A stretch of 64,000 nt of DNA from Methylotenera sp. Lineage in GTDB: Bacteria; Pseudomonadota; Gammaproteobacteria; Burkholderiales; Methylophilaceae. The notes under the pieces are model-generated. The model worked only from the letters and a program-made list of their open reading frames with translations, had not been told where the DNA came from and ran no database searches. Positions 8,380 through 20,170 of the stretch are shown here, piece by piece (the stretch's first letter is position 1; every line of letters starts with the position of its first letter). The DNA is taken from NCBI GenBank assembly GCA_013141495.1, contig JABFQV010000008.1, forward strand, positions 186,001-250,000, read 5' to 3'. The translations under genes were made by a program, and so were the position numbers.

Positions 8380-9960
8380 TTATTGCGCCAGTTCAGCTGC
8401 ATCAATGACAACTTTGTAAAGATTGACGTCACGCGGCGTTTTAATCTGCACACCAACGGCTACTTGATTGCGTTTGCCTGACGCTATACTGCCTTTTATC
8501 ATCAGCGCCTGACTTTGACCAATGGCACGACCAGTTTTGGCGTCATATTTCACCACATGCACTTGTACGCGATCTACGGCGACGCTAGTATTATTTTGCA
8601 CGACTGCATATAAGTTTCCCGCACTGTCCGCCTGTGGCGCCGCTTGAATATATTTGGCTGGGTTGCGCGGCAAATCAATACGCACAGCACGTGCTATTGC
8701 ATCTTTACCGATATCTGAATTTGAGCTGGCCGCAACTTGATAATGTTGTAGTGCCACATCGGTTTGACCGCGATCTTCAGCCAGTTGACCAAGTAGCGCA
8801 TGTCCAGGTGCAGTGGGTAATAGCTCGTTGGCGCGTTTTAGGTAGGGCTCGGCTTCAGTTTTTTTACCCATGTTGAAAAGTGCAATGCCGCTTTGGATAT
8901 GAGGTTTAAAGTAGTCTGGCTGCAGTTTGATGGCTTTATCGTAAAAAGCTAATGCCTCCTGTGGTTTTTTTTGGGTTAAAGCGATATCGCCTAGCAGCTC
9001 CTGAAAGCGCGCCTCACGCGGTTCACCGGCGATTGCTTGTTTGGCCAAGGCGGTTGCCTTAACGGTGTCTTTTGCTGCCAGTGCTTTTACGCCTTCATCA
9101 TAGGCTTTGTACGCGGCTTGGGTGGATCTAAGTTTGGCAGTTTTCTGTGCATAGACTTCTTTACCCCAGTCGCCACCGGCACCCACTTGGGCAAGTGTGA
9201 CTTTGTTTGCATCTACACGTGCTTGAGATGGCGGGTGGCTAGCAAATAAACCCTCAATGAAGTTACTTTTACGGTCAGCACTTAATTTCACAAAGGTTTC
9301 TTGTAACGTTACCGCTGCCGCCGGGTCGTAACCCGCTTTTTTCATGTATTGCATGCCGTATAAATCAGATTCACTTTCAGCATCGCGGCCGTATTTACTA
9401 TTGACCAGTTGCGTGCCCACTTGCGCACCGCCAACAATCAAATTAGCGTAGTCGGTATTTTGTGCGCCAATGCCAACGGCAATCATCGCCCCTTGTAAAA
9501 ATATACCGCGCTCCATGCCCTGCGCACCGTGGCGAGCGGCGGCGTGCACCATTTCATGCCCCATGACAGCCGCTAATTCTGCCTCACTATTTAATTCATA
9601 AAGCAGGCCGCGATTAAAGGCGATTTTCCCGCCCGGCATTGCCCAGGCGTTGGGTACGGAGTCATTGATTACCGTATATTCATACGGCAGTTTGCGGTCT
9701 GAGACTGCTGCCAGCTTGTCGCCCACACTTTTTACATATGCCGTAAGCTCAGGATCAAGTACGTAATCACCACCTTGAGATTGGCGCGTCGGCGAGTAGT
9801 TCTTCTGGCCAATCGAGATTTCCTGTGCTTCGGACACCAGCTGAAATTCACGTTTTTTAGTCACTGGATTGGTGCCGCAGGCACTGGGTAACAGCGTCAG
9901 GGCGACTAAAAAAGTGACTGATAATTTTTTACCTATGTTTAGGTATTGCTTATGTTGCAT
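8380..9960 (-). CDS. M48 family zinc metalloprotease with TPR repeats (BepA-like), lipoprotein
   Basis: 526 residues. The N-terminal signal has a weak lipobox (LPSAC, Cys about 28). The peptidase domain carries H135-E-M-V-H139 and the downstream glutamate in ESESDLYGMQYM. Tetratricopeptide repeats lie at about 280-430, and a C-terminal beta-rich domain follows. This matches the BepA/YfgC type, which degrades misassembled outer membrane proteins in the periplasm, with the TPR part contacting the BAM complex. The extra C-terminal domain makes it longer than E. coli BepA (about 490). Confidence 0.85.
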   Translation of the reverse strand: MQHKQYLNIGKKLSVTFLVALTLLPSACGTNPVTKKREFQLVSEAQEISIGQKNYSPTRQSQGGDYVLDPELTAYVKSVGDKLAAVSDRKLPYEYTVINDSVPNAWAMPGGKIAFNRGLLYELNSEAELAAVMGHEMVHAAARHGAQGMERGIFLQGAMIAVGIGAQNTDYANLIVGGAQVGTQLVNSKYGRDAESESDLYGMQYMKKAGYDPAAAVTLQETFVKLSADRKSNFIEGLFASHPPSQARVDANKVTLAQVGAGGDWGKEVYAQKTAKLRSTQAAYKAYDEGVKALAAKDTVKATALAKQAIAGEPREARFQELLGDIALTQKKPQEALAFYDKAIKLQPDYFKPHIQSGIALFNMGKKTEAEPYLKRANELLPTAPGHALLGQLAEDRGQTDVALQHYQVAASSNSDIGKDAIARAVRIDLPRNPAKYIQAAPQADSAGNLYAVVQNNTSVAVDRVQVHVVKYDAKTGRAIGQSQALMIKGSIASGKRNQVAVGVQIKTPRDVNLYKVVIDAAELAQ

Positions 9961-10107
9961 GATGATGCGCTCGACTGTTCGATGTTAAAAAATGAATTAA
10001 AAAACGAAGTAAAAGCATAGCGCAAAAGTGTGGGTGCGCTAATAGTTTTTGGTGTAAAACGCGTAAAGTTTCGTAAAACGCTGACTAAATATTTGCTGCT
10101 TATTTAG

Positions 10108-10776
10108 CTACTTGTAGAGTTTATGTGTGTGAATATATTCAATCACGCTATCAGGCATTAGGTAGCGCGCAGAATAGCCGTGCTTAAATGCTTCACGAAT
10201 CGCCGTTGATGAAATATCCAGTGCCGTGACTTGGCGCATGGTGACAAACCCTGCGGGAGCTGTATGCAAATCATCACTATGTTCGGTGTAGTGGTTATGC
10301 AAAAAAGATTCTAAAATTTTTGGCAGCTTATTCGCTTCAGCTTGAGGTCTTTGCACCAGTGCAATATGGCAAAGTTGAATGATTTCCTGCCAGCGATGCC
10401 AAGTGTCAAATTTGGTGAAAGCGTCACTACCCATTAGTAGCGTAATGCTGGTTTGCATGCCGAGTTCTTCACGCAGGCTTAGTAATGTGTCTATGGTATA
10501 AGAAGCGCCAGCTCGGTGTAGCTCACGGTCATCAAAGCTAAAGCCAGTGTTATCTGCAATACTTAGCTGTACCATCGCTGCACGATGTTCTGCGCTGATT
10601 GCTAGGGCGTTTTTGTGCGGTGGATTGGCAGCGGGAATAAAACGGACTTCATCAAAATTTAACGCATCCGTAAGCTCTTGCGCCATGCGTAAATGCCCAA
10701 AATGAATTGGGTTGAACGTGCCGCCAAAGATACCGATTGCAGGTATTTGAATGCTAGGATCTCCGATGGCTTTCAA
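10108..10776 (-). CDS. nadD: nicotinate-nucleotide adenylyltransferase
   Basis: 222 residues, the normal length. The nucleotidyltransferase signature GIFGGTFNPIHFGHLR (with the HFGH version of the HxGH motif) is near the N-terminus, and a C-terminal DISSTAIR supplies the second nucleotide-binding motif. It transfers AMP from ATP to nicotinate mononucleotide in NAD synthesis. It starts 16 bases after proA. In many betaproteobacteria rsfS and rlmH follow nadD, but they do not here. Confidence 0.95.
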   Translation of the reverse strand: MKAIGDPSIQIPAIGIFGGTFNPIHFGHLRMAQELTDALNFDEVRFIPAANPPHKNALAISAEHRAAMVQLSIADNTGFSFDDRELHRAGASYTIDTLLSLREELGMQTSITLLMGSDAFTKFDTWHRWQEIIQLCHIALVQRPQAEANKLPKILESFLHNHYTEHSDDLHTAPAGFVTMRQVTALDISSTAIREAFKHGYSARYLMPDSVIEYIHTHKLYK

Positions 10777-10792
10777 ACTTGCATCCGCTTAG

Positions 10793-12049
10793 TTAAGCAC
10801 GCACGTGTCCATCGCCCAATACCACATATTTAAGCGAGGTTAAACCTTCTAAACCGACTGGGCCGCGAGCATGCAGTTTGTCAGTCGAAATGCCAATTTC
10901 AGCACCTAAGCCATATTCAAAACCATCGGCAAAACGTGTGGATGCATTCACTATCACGCTGCTGGAATCTACTTCACGCAAGAATCTGCGCGCTTTAGTG
11001 TAATTTTCCGTCACAATTGCCTCAGTATGTTGCGATGAGTGTTGGTTGATATGCGCAATTGCCTCATCTAAACCACTCACCACTTTGCACGAAATTATCG
11101 CCGCTAAATATTCAGTGTAATAATCTTCTTCAGTCGCTGGTTTGGCCTGTTTCACCAAGCGACAAGTTTCCGCACAGCCACGAATTTCAATGCCGTGTGC
11201 GGTAAGCATGTCGGCAAGTTTAGGCAACATGGTAGTAGCAACGGAGCGCGCAATCAGTAGCGATTCCGCTGTGTTACATGTGCCGAGCCGCTGTGTTTTG
11301 CTGTTTTCTATAATACGTAACGCTTTATCGAAATCCGCATCATCATCTACATAGACATGGCAATTGCCATCCAGATGCTTAATGACAGGAATGCGTGCAT
11401 CGGCGGCTATGCGCTCGATCAGCCCCTTGCCGCCGCGTGGCACAATTACATCCACGTATTGCTTCATGGTAATTAACTCACCTACCGCAGCGCGGTCTGT
11501 GGTTTCCACCACTTGTACTGCCGTGGTTGGTAAGCCAGCTTTTTGTAAGCCTTCATGTACCAGTTTTGCCAGTGCCTGATTGCAATGTATCGCTTCACTT
11601 CCGCCGCGCAAAATGGCAGCGTTGCCAGACTTGATGCACAAGCCGGCAGCGTCGATAGTAACATTTGGGCGCGCTTCATAAATGATGCCAATGACGCCCA
11701 GTGGTACGCGCATTTGCCCAATTTGAATGCCGCTTGGGCGATATTTGAAATTGCTCATTTCACCGATTGGGTCAGCAAGGCTGGCAATTTGTGTCAGACC
11801 TTCTGCCATGTTGGCAATGGTTTTTTCGCTAATCGCTAAGCGGTCAAGCATCGCAGGCTCTAAGCCATTGGCGCGCGCCGCGTCTAAATCAAGCTTGTTA
11901 GCCGCCAGCAGCGTGTCTTTTTCACGCAAAATAGCTTTTGCAATTGCGGTCAACGCATTGTTTTTTTGAATAGTATCGGCACTCGCCATCGCACGCGAAG
12001 CCTTGCGCGCTTCAATGCCAATGTCTTGCATATAGGTTTGAATGTTCAT
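10793..12049 (-). CDS. proA: glutamate-5-semialdehyde (gamma-glutamyl phosphate) reductase
   Basis: 418 residues, full length. It is an aldehyde-dehydrogenase-fold enzyme of proline synthesis, reducing gamma-glutamyl phosphate with NADPH. Visible hallmarks are the [21 protein letters not shown] region, the catalytic cysteine in [12 protein letters not shown] and the C-terminal [15 protein letters not shown]. It sits upstream of nadD and downstream of the ccdAB insertion. Confidence 0.97.
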   Translation of the reverse strand: MNIQTYMQDIGIEARKASRAMASADTIQKNNALTAIAKAILREKDTLLAANKLDLDAARANGLEPAMLDRLAISEKTIANMAEGLTQIASLADPIGEMSNFKYRPSGIQIGQMRVPLGVIGIIYEARPNVTIDAAGLCIKSGNAAILRGGSEAIHCNQALAKLVHEGLQKAGLPTTAVQVVETTDRAAVGELITMKQYVDVIVPRGGKGLIERIAADARIPVIKHLDGNCHVYVDDDADFDKALRIIENSKTQRLGTCNTAESLLIARSVATTMLPKLADMLTAHGIEIRGCAETCRLVKQAKPATEEDYYTEYLAAIISCKVVSGLDEAIAHINQHSSQHTEAIVTENYTKARRFLREVDSSSVIVNASTRFADGFEYGLGAEIGISTDKLHARGPVGLEGLTSLKYVVLGDGHVRA

Positions 12050-12108
12050 GAGGTGATTATACGTTTTTGTGTGCAGAATTAAAATAAATCAGCATCGTAT
12101 TGTGATCA

Positions 12109-12426
12109 TCACACACCGCTCAGTAAAAAATCAATTGCAGCAATAATGTCATTTTGGTAAGCAGTTAAAATCTCAACTTCTGCACCCAACTCACGTTTGT
12201 GAATACCCGCTAATTGTGGCGTCATCATGCAGTAATCTTGCCCTTGCACATGCAAAACGGGGGTGAGTTTGCTTATGGGCTGGTGCGTCATGGTTTTTAT
12301 TGGTGTAAGCGGCACTACAACACAGGTTTGCATTGATGCCAGCAAATCATTTTGAATGTTGAGCAAAAATGGATAAGCCGTTTGCGTAGCCTTGTTTTTG
12401 TTTTGATAAACGGTAAATTGTGACAT
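12109..12426 (-). CDS. ccdB: CcdB-family toxin (DNA gyrase poison)
   Basis: 105 residues. The start MSQFTVYQNKN, the central VVVPLTPI and the C-terminal AIDFLLSGV fit chromosomal CcdB proteins. CcdB binds GyrA and traps the cleaved complex; the last residues are critical in the F-plasmid protein. It begins immediately after the ccdA stop (TAAATG), implying translational coupling. The gene appears intact. Confidence 0.88.
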   Translation of the reverse strand: MSQFTVYQNKNKATQTAYPFLLNIQNDLLASMQTCVVVPLTPIKTMTHQPISKLTPVLHVQGQDYCMMTPQLAGIHKRELGAEVEILTAYQNDIIAAIDFLLSGV

Positions 12427-12672
12427 TTAAAACACGCGCAAGGTATCAGCAAACGCACCATACTTATCGGCTTGCTGGTTATAACCATCAATCGCCTGCT
12501 GATTTTGCGCAAGCCACGCTTGCTGCTGCTTCGCCTTAATAATTGCGATCAGGCTTTCTTCTAAAGTAGCGGATAAATTGATATTGAGCGCACGCGCTTT
12601 ATTGAGTAAATCACTATTCACGCTTAAATTGGCGGCACGTTTAGGCGCTTGGGCATCATAATTAACTTGCAT
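12427..12672 (-). CDS. ccdA: CcdA-family antitoxin
   Basis: An 81-residue antitoxin: N-terminal ribbon-helix-helix DNA-binding part (KRAANLSVNSDLLNKARAL, NLSATLEESL) and a C-terminal toxin-binding tail (AIDGYNQQADKYGAFAD). A GTG 15 bases upstream could extend it by 5 residues. The AAAGGA ribosome site lies inside that extension and 6 bases before the ATG at 12672, so this start is preferred. CcdA normally represses its own operon. Confidence 0.88.
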   Translation of the reverse strand: MQVNYDAQAPKRAANLSVNSDLLNKARALNINLSATLEESLIAIIKAKQQQAWLAQNQQAIDGYNQQADKYGAFADTLRVF

Positions 12673-12764
12673 TATTGATCCTTTCACAACTTTTGTGAGA
12701 TGCGAAAATTATATGCGCATAAGTAATGCGTGTCAAAAGTGGATAGTCTGGGTTAAATTCACAC

Positions 12765-13778
12765 TCACCGACCCCGCACCTTAGCTAAGCCGAAACAAAG
12801 CCGTGAAATTTCGAGCCAAGCATCACCCAACATGACGCCTTTGGCAGTTTTATCAATATCTGCCAATTTTTGCAGCGTGGCTTCTAATTGGCGCAGACTT
12901 AGGCGCGCTAAGGCACGTTTAACTAAAGCCTGTTTATCACCATAAATACGTGCGTTGGTCATGGCGCTCGTCAGATTTTCACCGCGCATCTCAGCTTGTT
13001 TGATGCGTACCAAAGGTCGCAACACCCACATCAGCGGGTTCATGACGGCTACCGCATTTTCACCTTCATCTTGCAAGCCTTGCAAAATACGCACGGTGCG
13101 CTCGGCGTCGCCCGCGAGCACGGCTTCACCTAACTGAAACGCATCGTAGCGCGATACATTAAGCACAGCCTCGCGCACGGTGGCGTCGCTTAATTCACCT
13201 TGCGGATAGAGTAAGCCTAATTTCTGAACTTCTTGATTGGCTGCCAGTAGGTTGCCTTCTACCTGATGCGCTAAAAATTCTAGTGTTTGCACACTAGTCT
13301 GCTGGCCTTGCAGGGCGAGGCGGTTGGCAATCCATTTGGGTAAATTGGCTGCATCAATTTCGTTAAGGGTGATTGTCTGCGATTGCGCTTCTAACGCTGC
13401 AAACCATGCGCTGTTTTTAGCATCCCGCTCTAACGTTGGCAATATAATCACAACCGTGGTATCGGGCAGTGCTTTTGCCGCCAGCGCTTGCAGTGCTTTG
13501 CTGCCTTCAACACCTGGCTTGCCGCCAGGGATGTTAAGTTCTAATAAACGACGGCTCGAAAAAAGCGAAATAGATTGGCCGAAGCTCTGAATTTGCTGCC
13601 AGTTAAAATTGCGCTCTACGGTTAAACTGTTACGCTCATCAAAACCTTGAGTGCGCGCGATCGCACGAATCGCATCTAAACATTCGCGTTGCGCGAGCGG
13701 TTCATCACCTACTAATAGGTAAAGCGGTTGCAAACCTTGCTTGAGGTGCGTTTCGAGTTGAGCTTGAGCTAAGCGCAT
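12765..13778 (-). CDS. holA: DNA polymerase III delta subunit
   Basis: 337 residues, typical of HolA (about 340). It contains PLYLLVGDEPLAQRECLDAIR near the N-terminus and the conserved FLAHQVEGNLLAANQEVQKL. Delta opens the beta sliding clamp within the clamp loader. It starts 6 bases after lptE, continuing the leuS-lptE-holA operon. Confidence 0.95.
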   Translation of the reverse strand: MRLAQAQLETHLKQGLQPLYLLVGDEPLAQRECLDAIRAIARTQGFDERNSLTVERNFNWQQIQSFGQSISLFSSRRLLELNIPGGKPGVEGSKALQALAAKALPDTTVVIILPTLERDAKNSAWFAALEAQSQTITLNEIDAANLPKWIANRLALQGQQTSVQTLEFLAHQVEGNLLAANQEVQKLGLLYPQGELSDATVREAVLNVSRYDAFQLGEAVLAGDAERTVRILQGLQDEGENAVAVMNPLMWVLRPLVRIKQAEMRGENLTSAMTNARIYGDKQALVKRALARLSLRQLEATLQKLADIDKTAKGVMLGDAWLEISRLCFGLAKVRGR

Positions 13779-13784
13779 GGTGAA

Positions 13785-14300
13785 TTATTTGATTAATGGC
13801 TTAATCGCGGTTAAGCGGCGTAAAACTTCGCGCACAGCGTCCTGGCGCATATCGGCGTTCAGCCTTGATTCCTCATCAGCTTTGCCGAGTAAGGCATTGT
13901 CGTTATATGAAAAATCGCGACGCGCCTGCACGGTTTGTACTTTGCTCCATATCGGGTTGGCTGGCTCACGTGTTCTAAAGTTTACCCGATAATTCAGCTC
14001 AAACTCGCGCACCAAACCACCGCCACTTAATGACAAAATGCGTTTTTCATAGGCCTCGTTCACCAACTCCAATAACAGCTCGGCACTCTCGACATTTTCT
14101 GCCACTTGCACGCCATTGGTTTTGAGTGACTGTTTAAGATCGCGCGAGATGCTGAGTGTAGCACCTTGAATATACAAGGTTTTGAATGAAAGCTCAGTCA
14201 TGCCACGTAGATGAAACCCGCAGGCAGAAAGAACCAGTGTGAACAATACAAACAAACTGATACGGCGCATGATGGCTTTTTGCATGAAGGTTTCTTTCAT
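13785..14300 (-). CDS. lptE: LPS-assembly lipoprotein LptE
   Basis: About 171 residues with a lipoprotein signal ending LSACGFHLRG, the standard LptE N-terminus after cleavage. LptE plugs the LptD barrel that inserts lipopolysaccharide in the outer leaflet. The frame is open to 14318 (MLWDKSM), overlapping leuS. The ATG at 14300 just after the leuS stop has GGGAT upstream and is preferred; 14285 is another possibility. The leuS-lptE-holA order is conserved in proteobacteria. Confidence 0.88.
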   Translation of the reverse strand: MKETFMQKAIMRRISLFVLFTLVLSACGFHLRGMTELSFKTLYIQGATLSISRDLKQSLKTNGVQVAENVESAELLLELVNEAYEKRILSLSGGGLVREFELNYRVNFRTREPANPIWSKVQTVQARRDFSYNDNALLGKADEESRLNADMRQDAVREVLRRLTAIKPLIK

Positions 14301-14304
14301 CGAC

Positions 14305-16809
<2,505 letters not shown>

Positions 16810-16944
16810 TTAACTATTTCTTAGAAGTTAACTGAATAGCCAAATTATACCGTGAAGCGGAGCGGTTTGCTGAGTGTTACGTGATACGCAATAAACCTTG
16901 GTTTTTGATGAGGTGGAAATTGAGAAAAAACCGTTAGTGGCGGG

Positions 16945-19074
16945 CTAGGGTTGCGTCATGTTCTGGTTGGCAGACTGTTGCCAAATAGCTTGATAAATAG
17001 CCTCTAATGACTGCGCAAAGTGATGGGTGTCAAATAATGCAGAGGTCATTTTCTCAGCCAGTAACTTTTGTTTCATGGCGGTAATCATGGCTGGGTTGTT
17101 CGCAAGCTGAAGCGCTTTTTGTTCATAATCTTGCAAGGTGCAAGTCATTAACTCGGTCAAGCCTGCCGCGCTTATTAAACTACCTGCCACACGCGCTGCA
17201 AAAGTTTCACCTGCACAGGTTAGCACTGGAACGCCCATCCATAGCGCATCGCTACAAGTGGTGTGTGCATTATAGGGCAGGGTGTCTAAAAATAAATCAG
17301 CATGCGCATGGCGTGCGAGATGCTCGGCAATGGCAACCCGCGGCGCAAAAATGAGGCGCTCAGCAGCAATGCCAAGGGCAACGGCTTCGCGCATTAAATT
17401 TTGCTTTGCTAACATATTGCAATCAAGCAACCAAAGCACGCTGTTTGGTACGGCGTTTAGTACGCGCATCCAAATTGAAAATACATCGGGTGTAATTTTG
17501 AAGCTTTGATTAAAACAGCAGAATACAAACGCGCCTTCTGGTAAGTTGCAATCTTTGCGCGTAGGTGTTTTGCCTACTGGGCGCTTGCGGTCGTTAGGTT
17601 GATAGCTATGCGGTAAAACGGCTAATTGCTCTGCATAGTGTGATGCTGATGCTGGTGGGCTAATGAAATTGTCAGTTAACAGGTAATCAAACAGTGGTTC
17701 ATCATCAAAAGCGCCCATGGTGCCAGGAAAGCCCAGCCAGCTCACATTAATAGGCGCCGGGCGTAGGGCAGCAATGCCACTGCGACTGGTTTGTGTAAAG
17801 CCGGTTAAATCTATCAATATATCAATATCGCTGGCATATATTTTTTTTGCGGCTTCAATTTCAGACAGTTGTCGAATGTCATGAAATTGATCAAAGGCTT
17901 GTTCTAGCCTTGCTCTGGCACTGGATTTATCATTAACTCCGTAAGAAAATCCAACAATTTCAAATTGGGATCTATCGTGTAATTCAATGAGTTCGCTGAT
18001 TAAAAAGGCAAGAGGGTGTAGCCTGAAATCTGCAGATAAATAGCCCAGTTTTAATTTTTTCTGTGAGGTTTGTTTGTGGTGCGTAACCTCATGTGGCGTA
18101 AACCTAAGTTGTTGACGATGTTGTATTAACCCCCCATAGCGATTTTTTACCCAGTTATTTGCACATATTTTTTGTTGTTCTGCCGTGGTGTTTGGCATGG
18201 CTAAAAATGCAAACGGTGAAATCTGTGCGCTGGGTTGGGTCGTTACCCAATGGCAAATTTCGGCAATATCGTGATCTAAACCTTGCCAATCGCAAATGTG
18301 CTGTTTTTGATGCACAAGATGCACCTTGGCATGATGCAATTGCGGGTTCAGTTGCAACGCTTTTTGGTAGCTTTCAATCGCTAAATCCAACTGTCCTAAT
18401 TCGCGCTGAACATTACCTAAATTATTGTAGGTATCTGCATCATTGGGGTTAATCTGAATCGCTTTTTGGTATTGTTTAGCCGCTTCAGTTGGCCTACCTA
18501 GCTCACGTTGGGCGTTACCCAAGTTATAAAGTAATGCAGCATCTTGCGGGTTAAACTGTAACGCTTCCTCAAAGCTGGTAGCCGCCTGCGTAAAGTTACC
18601 CATGGCATGCGCTTGGTTGCCCAGCGAGGTTAAACAATGGCAAAGTGCCTCACGGACATCCTCTTTTTTAGGCATGGCGCGCAATACACGGCGATAGTAG
18701 CCTGCGGCCTCTTCAAAACGGTCAACTGCAAGTAGCGTGTTGCCTAAATTAAGTTGCACATCTAAATCTTTAGGTTGCAGCAACACCGCTTGCTGAAAGC
18801 TTTTGATGGCAGCTTCTAGCTCATTATTAGCGCGTAACGCCAGCCCGCAATTGTTTAAATAATCCACATTACGCGGGCTAATGGCCAACGCTTGTTGAAT
18901 GTAGCGCACCGCATCTGCCGCACGATTGGTTTGATAGCAAATAATGCCTAGCATGTGATATGCATCAGCATGGTTGGCTTGTATGCTAATCGTTTGTTGA
19001 AAGCCTAGCTCAGCTTGTGTTAACTGACCATTTCGGTAGAAATTTAAAGCGGTTAAATAGTGAGTGTGCGGCAT
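16945..19074 (-). CDS. TPR protein with O-GlcNAc transferase-like (GT41/SPINDLY) catalytic domain
   Basis: 709 residues. About seven tetratricopeptide repeats (about 1-250, e.g. ADTYNNLGNVQRELGQLDLA) precede a GT41-type domain with LKLGYLSADFRLHPLAFL, DILIDLTGFTQTSRSGI, WLGFPGTMG, and the C-terminal DLFLDTLPYNAHTTCSDALW. Eukaryotic OGT modifies Ser/Thr of cytosolic proteins, and plant SPY is an O-fucosyltransferase. Bacterial members glycosylate varied substrates, including adhesins and flagellar proteins. Donor and target cannot be told from sequence. It is a solitary gene on the edge of the accessory island. Confidence 0.85.
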   Translation of the reverse strand: MPHTHYLTALNFYRNGQLTQAELGFQQTISIQANHADAYHMLGIICYQTNRAADAVRYIQQALAISPRNVDYLNNCGLALRANNELEAAIKSFQQAVLLQPKDLDVQLNLGNTLLAVDRFEEAAGYYRRVLRAMPKKEDVREALCHCLTSLGNQAHAMGNFTQAATSFEEALQFNPQDAALLYNLGNAQRELGRPTEAAKQYQKAIQINPNDADTYNNLGNVQRELGQLDLAIESYQKALQLNPQLHHAKVHLVHQKQHICDWQGLDHDIAEICHWVTTQPSAQISPFAFLAMPNTTAEQQKICANNWVKNRYGGLIQHRQQLRFTPHEVTHHKQTSQKKLKLGYLSADFRLHPLAFLISELIELHDRSQFEIVGFSYGVNDKSSARARLEQAFDQFHDIRQLSEIEAAKKIYASDIDILIDLTGFTQTSRSGIAALRPAPINVSWLGFPGTMGAFDDEPLFDYLLTDNFISPPASASHYAEQLAVLPHSYQPNDRKRPVGKTPTRKDCNLPEGAFVFCCFNQSFKITPDVFSIWMRVLNAVPNSVLWLLDCNMLAKQNLMREAVALGIAAERLIFAPRVAIAEHLARHAHADLFLDTLPYNAHTTCSDALWMGVPVLTCAGETFAARVAGSLISAAGLTELMTCTLQDYEQKALQLANNPAMITAMKQKLLAEKMTSALFDTHHFAQSLEAIYQAIWQQSANQNMTQP

Positions 19075-19365
19075 GGTTAATTTTAACCTGAAATCATGTG
19101 TAAGCTAAAAATACCATATTTTATGTGCATATTCTCCTACCAACTAACCACTGTTTCGCAATCATGATTGAACAGCACAATTATTCTAACTGACCAGTTT
19201 CTCATGAGTGCTGACACTAATTAAGAACTATGCATATTTTTTTGAATAGCAGCTTGTGGCAAGTTGATTTATAGGTCAAGGGGCAAATGCCGATCCACCT
19301 CTGTCACCGGTATATTTCCCTGAATGTCTGCAACGGGGGACTTAGCCGACATTCGGGCTTTATAA
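19075..19365. other. gene-free spacer at the left edge of the accessory island
   Basis: No plausible gene was seen. The right part contains GAATGTC and GACATTC as an inverted pair, and CTTAGCCGAC at 19341-19350. The latter is the reverse complement of GTCGGCTAAG at 22487-22496 on the far side of the island. Both copies lie outside the three island genes. Confidence 0.4.
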
Positions 19366-19399
19366 AAACATTAAATTGTCTTCAAGCAATTTAATGTTT
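19366..19399 (-). terminator. hairpin after the 19435-20004 gene
   Basis: AAACATTAAATTG and CAATTTAATGTTT form a perfect 13-bp stem with an 8-base loop, 36 bases beyond the stop of the minus-strand gene. The stem is AT-rich and followed by TTTATA on the minus strand. It is a plausible terminator. Confidence 0.6.
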
Positions 19400-19434
19400 A
19401 AATTTTATACGGTCATAATATTTAGCGATATTCC

Positions 19435-20004
19435 CTAAAAAATATTATTAGACGCACAAGTATTACCATTTAAGGTGTTATTTGCCGGACAGGTTAAAGT
19501 TTGATGAGGTTTGTCATATTTTTTAAGGGTATCAAGCATGAAGTAAGGTAGCCAATGATTTTCGTTTGAGTACTGGTAATCAACACCAATGTTTGAATAG
19601 GGAGCTTTCACACCTACCCCTGCAAAAATACCTTTAACAAAGTCATACCCCCCGCCAATCTCACCTTGAATGGTTTCATTACCATTAAAATATTTGGCGC
19701 GTAACTTTCCTAATTCAAATCCACCAATAAACTTAGTGGATATTGATATATCACTTCCATCAGTATCTCCATTGGAATCTACTTTAGCATGACGCAAGCC
19801 GACAACAGCCTCAGGCTTAAAGCTCTCTCCAAATGTCCATTTTAATGCGGCGTAGATTGAGTTATGAATCGAAGATTCTGAAGTTTGTGTGGGGGTACTT
19901 GTACTTGGTGGAGTTTGCTGCATGGCTTGAACTGAGTTAACAGTACCAATCGTAGTCGCAATTACTAAATACACTTTAATTCGTTTAACTTTTGGTGGCT
20001 GCAT
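19435..20004 (-). CDS. small exported outer-membrane-type protein, function unknown
   Basis: 189 residues with an N-terminal signal peptide (cleavage likely after VQA, about 28). A Thr/Ser/Pro-rich stretch follows, then alternating hydrophobic segments typical of beta-strands (AVVGLRHAKVD, GGFELGKLRAKYF, GEIGGGYDFVKGIFAGVGV, NIGVDYQYS). It ends in Phe, as outer membrane barrels often do. The C-terminus carries two Cys (LTCPANNTLNGNTC) that could form a disulfide. No family was recognised. It diverges from the TraX and ubiquitin genes. Confidence 0.55.
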   Translation of the reverse strand: MQPPKVKRIKVYLVIATTIGTVNSVQAMQQTPPSTSTPTQTSESSIHNSIYAALKWTFGESFKPEAVVGLRHAKVDSNGDTDGSDISISTKFIGGFELGKLRAKYFNGNETIQGEIGGGYDFVKGIFAGVGVKAPYSNIGVDYQYSNENHWLPYFMLDTLKKYDKPHQTLTCPANNTLNGNTCASNNIF

Positions 20005-20170
20005 AATTCAATCTCAATTTTAGTAGTTTCTTGTCATAATAACATTGATAATGGTGAAATAAAACGTGTAGAGTTCTGCTATATAAATGGAGTGATATAT
20101 TTTTATTCATAGCATCAAGAGTAAGTTACGCCAGAATGTCATTTCTGACTACTCAATCAAGTCAGGAACA

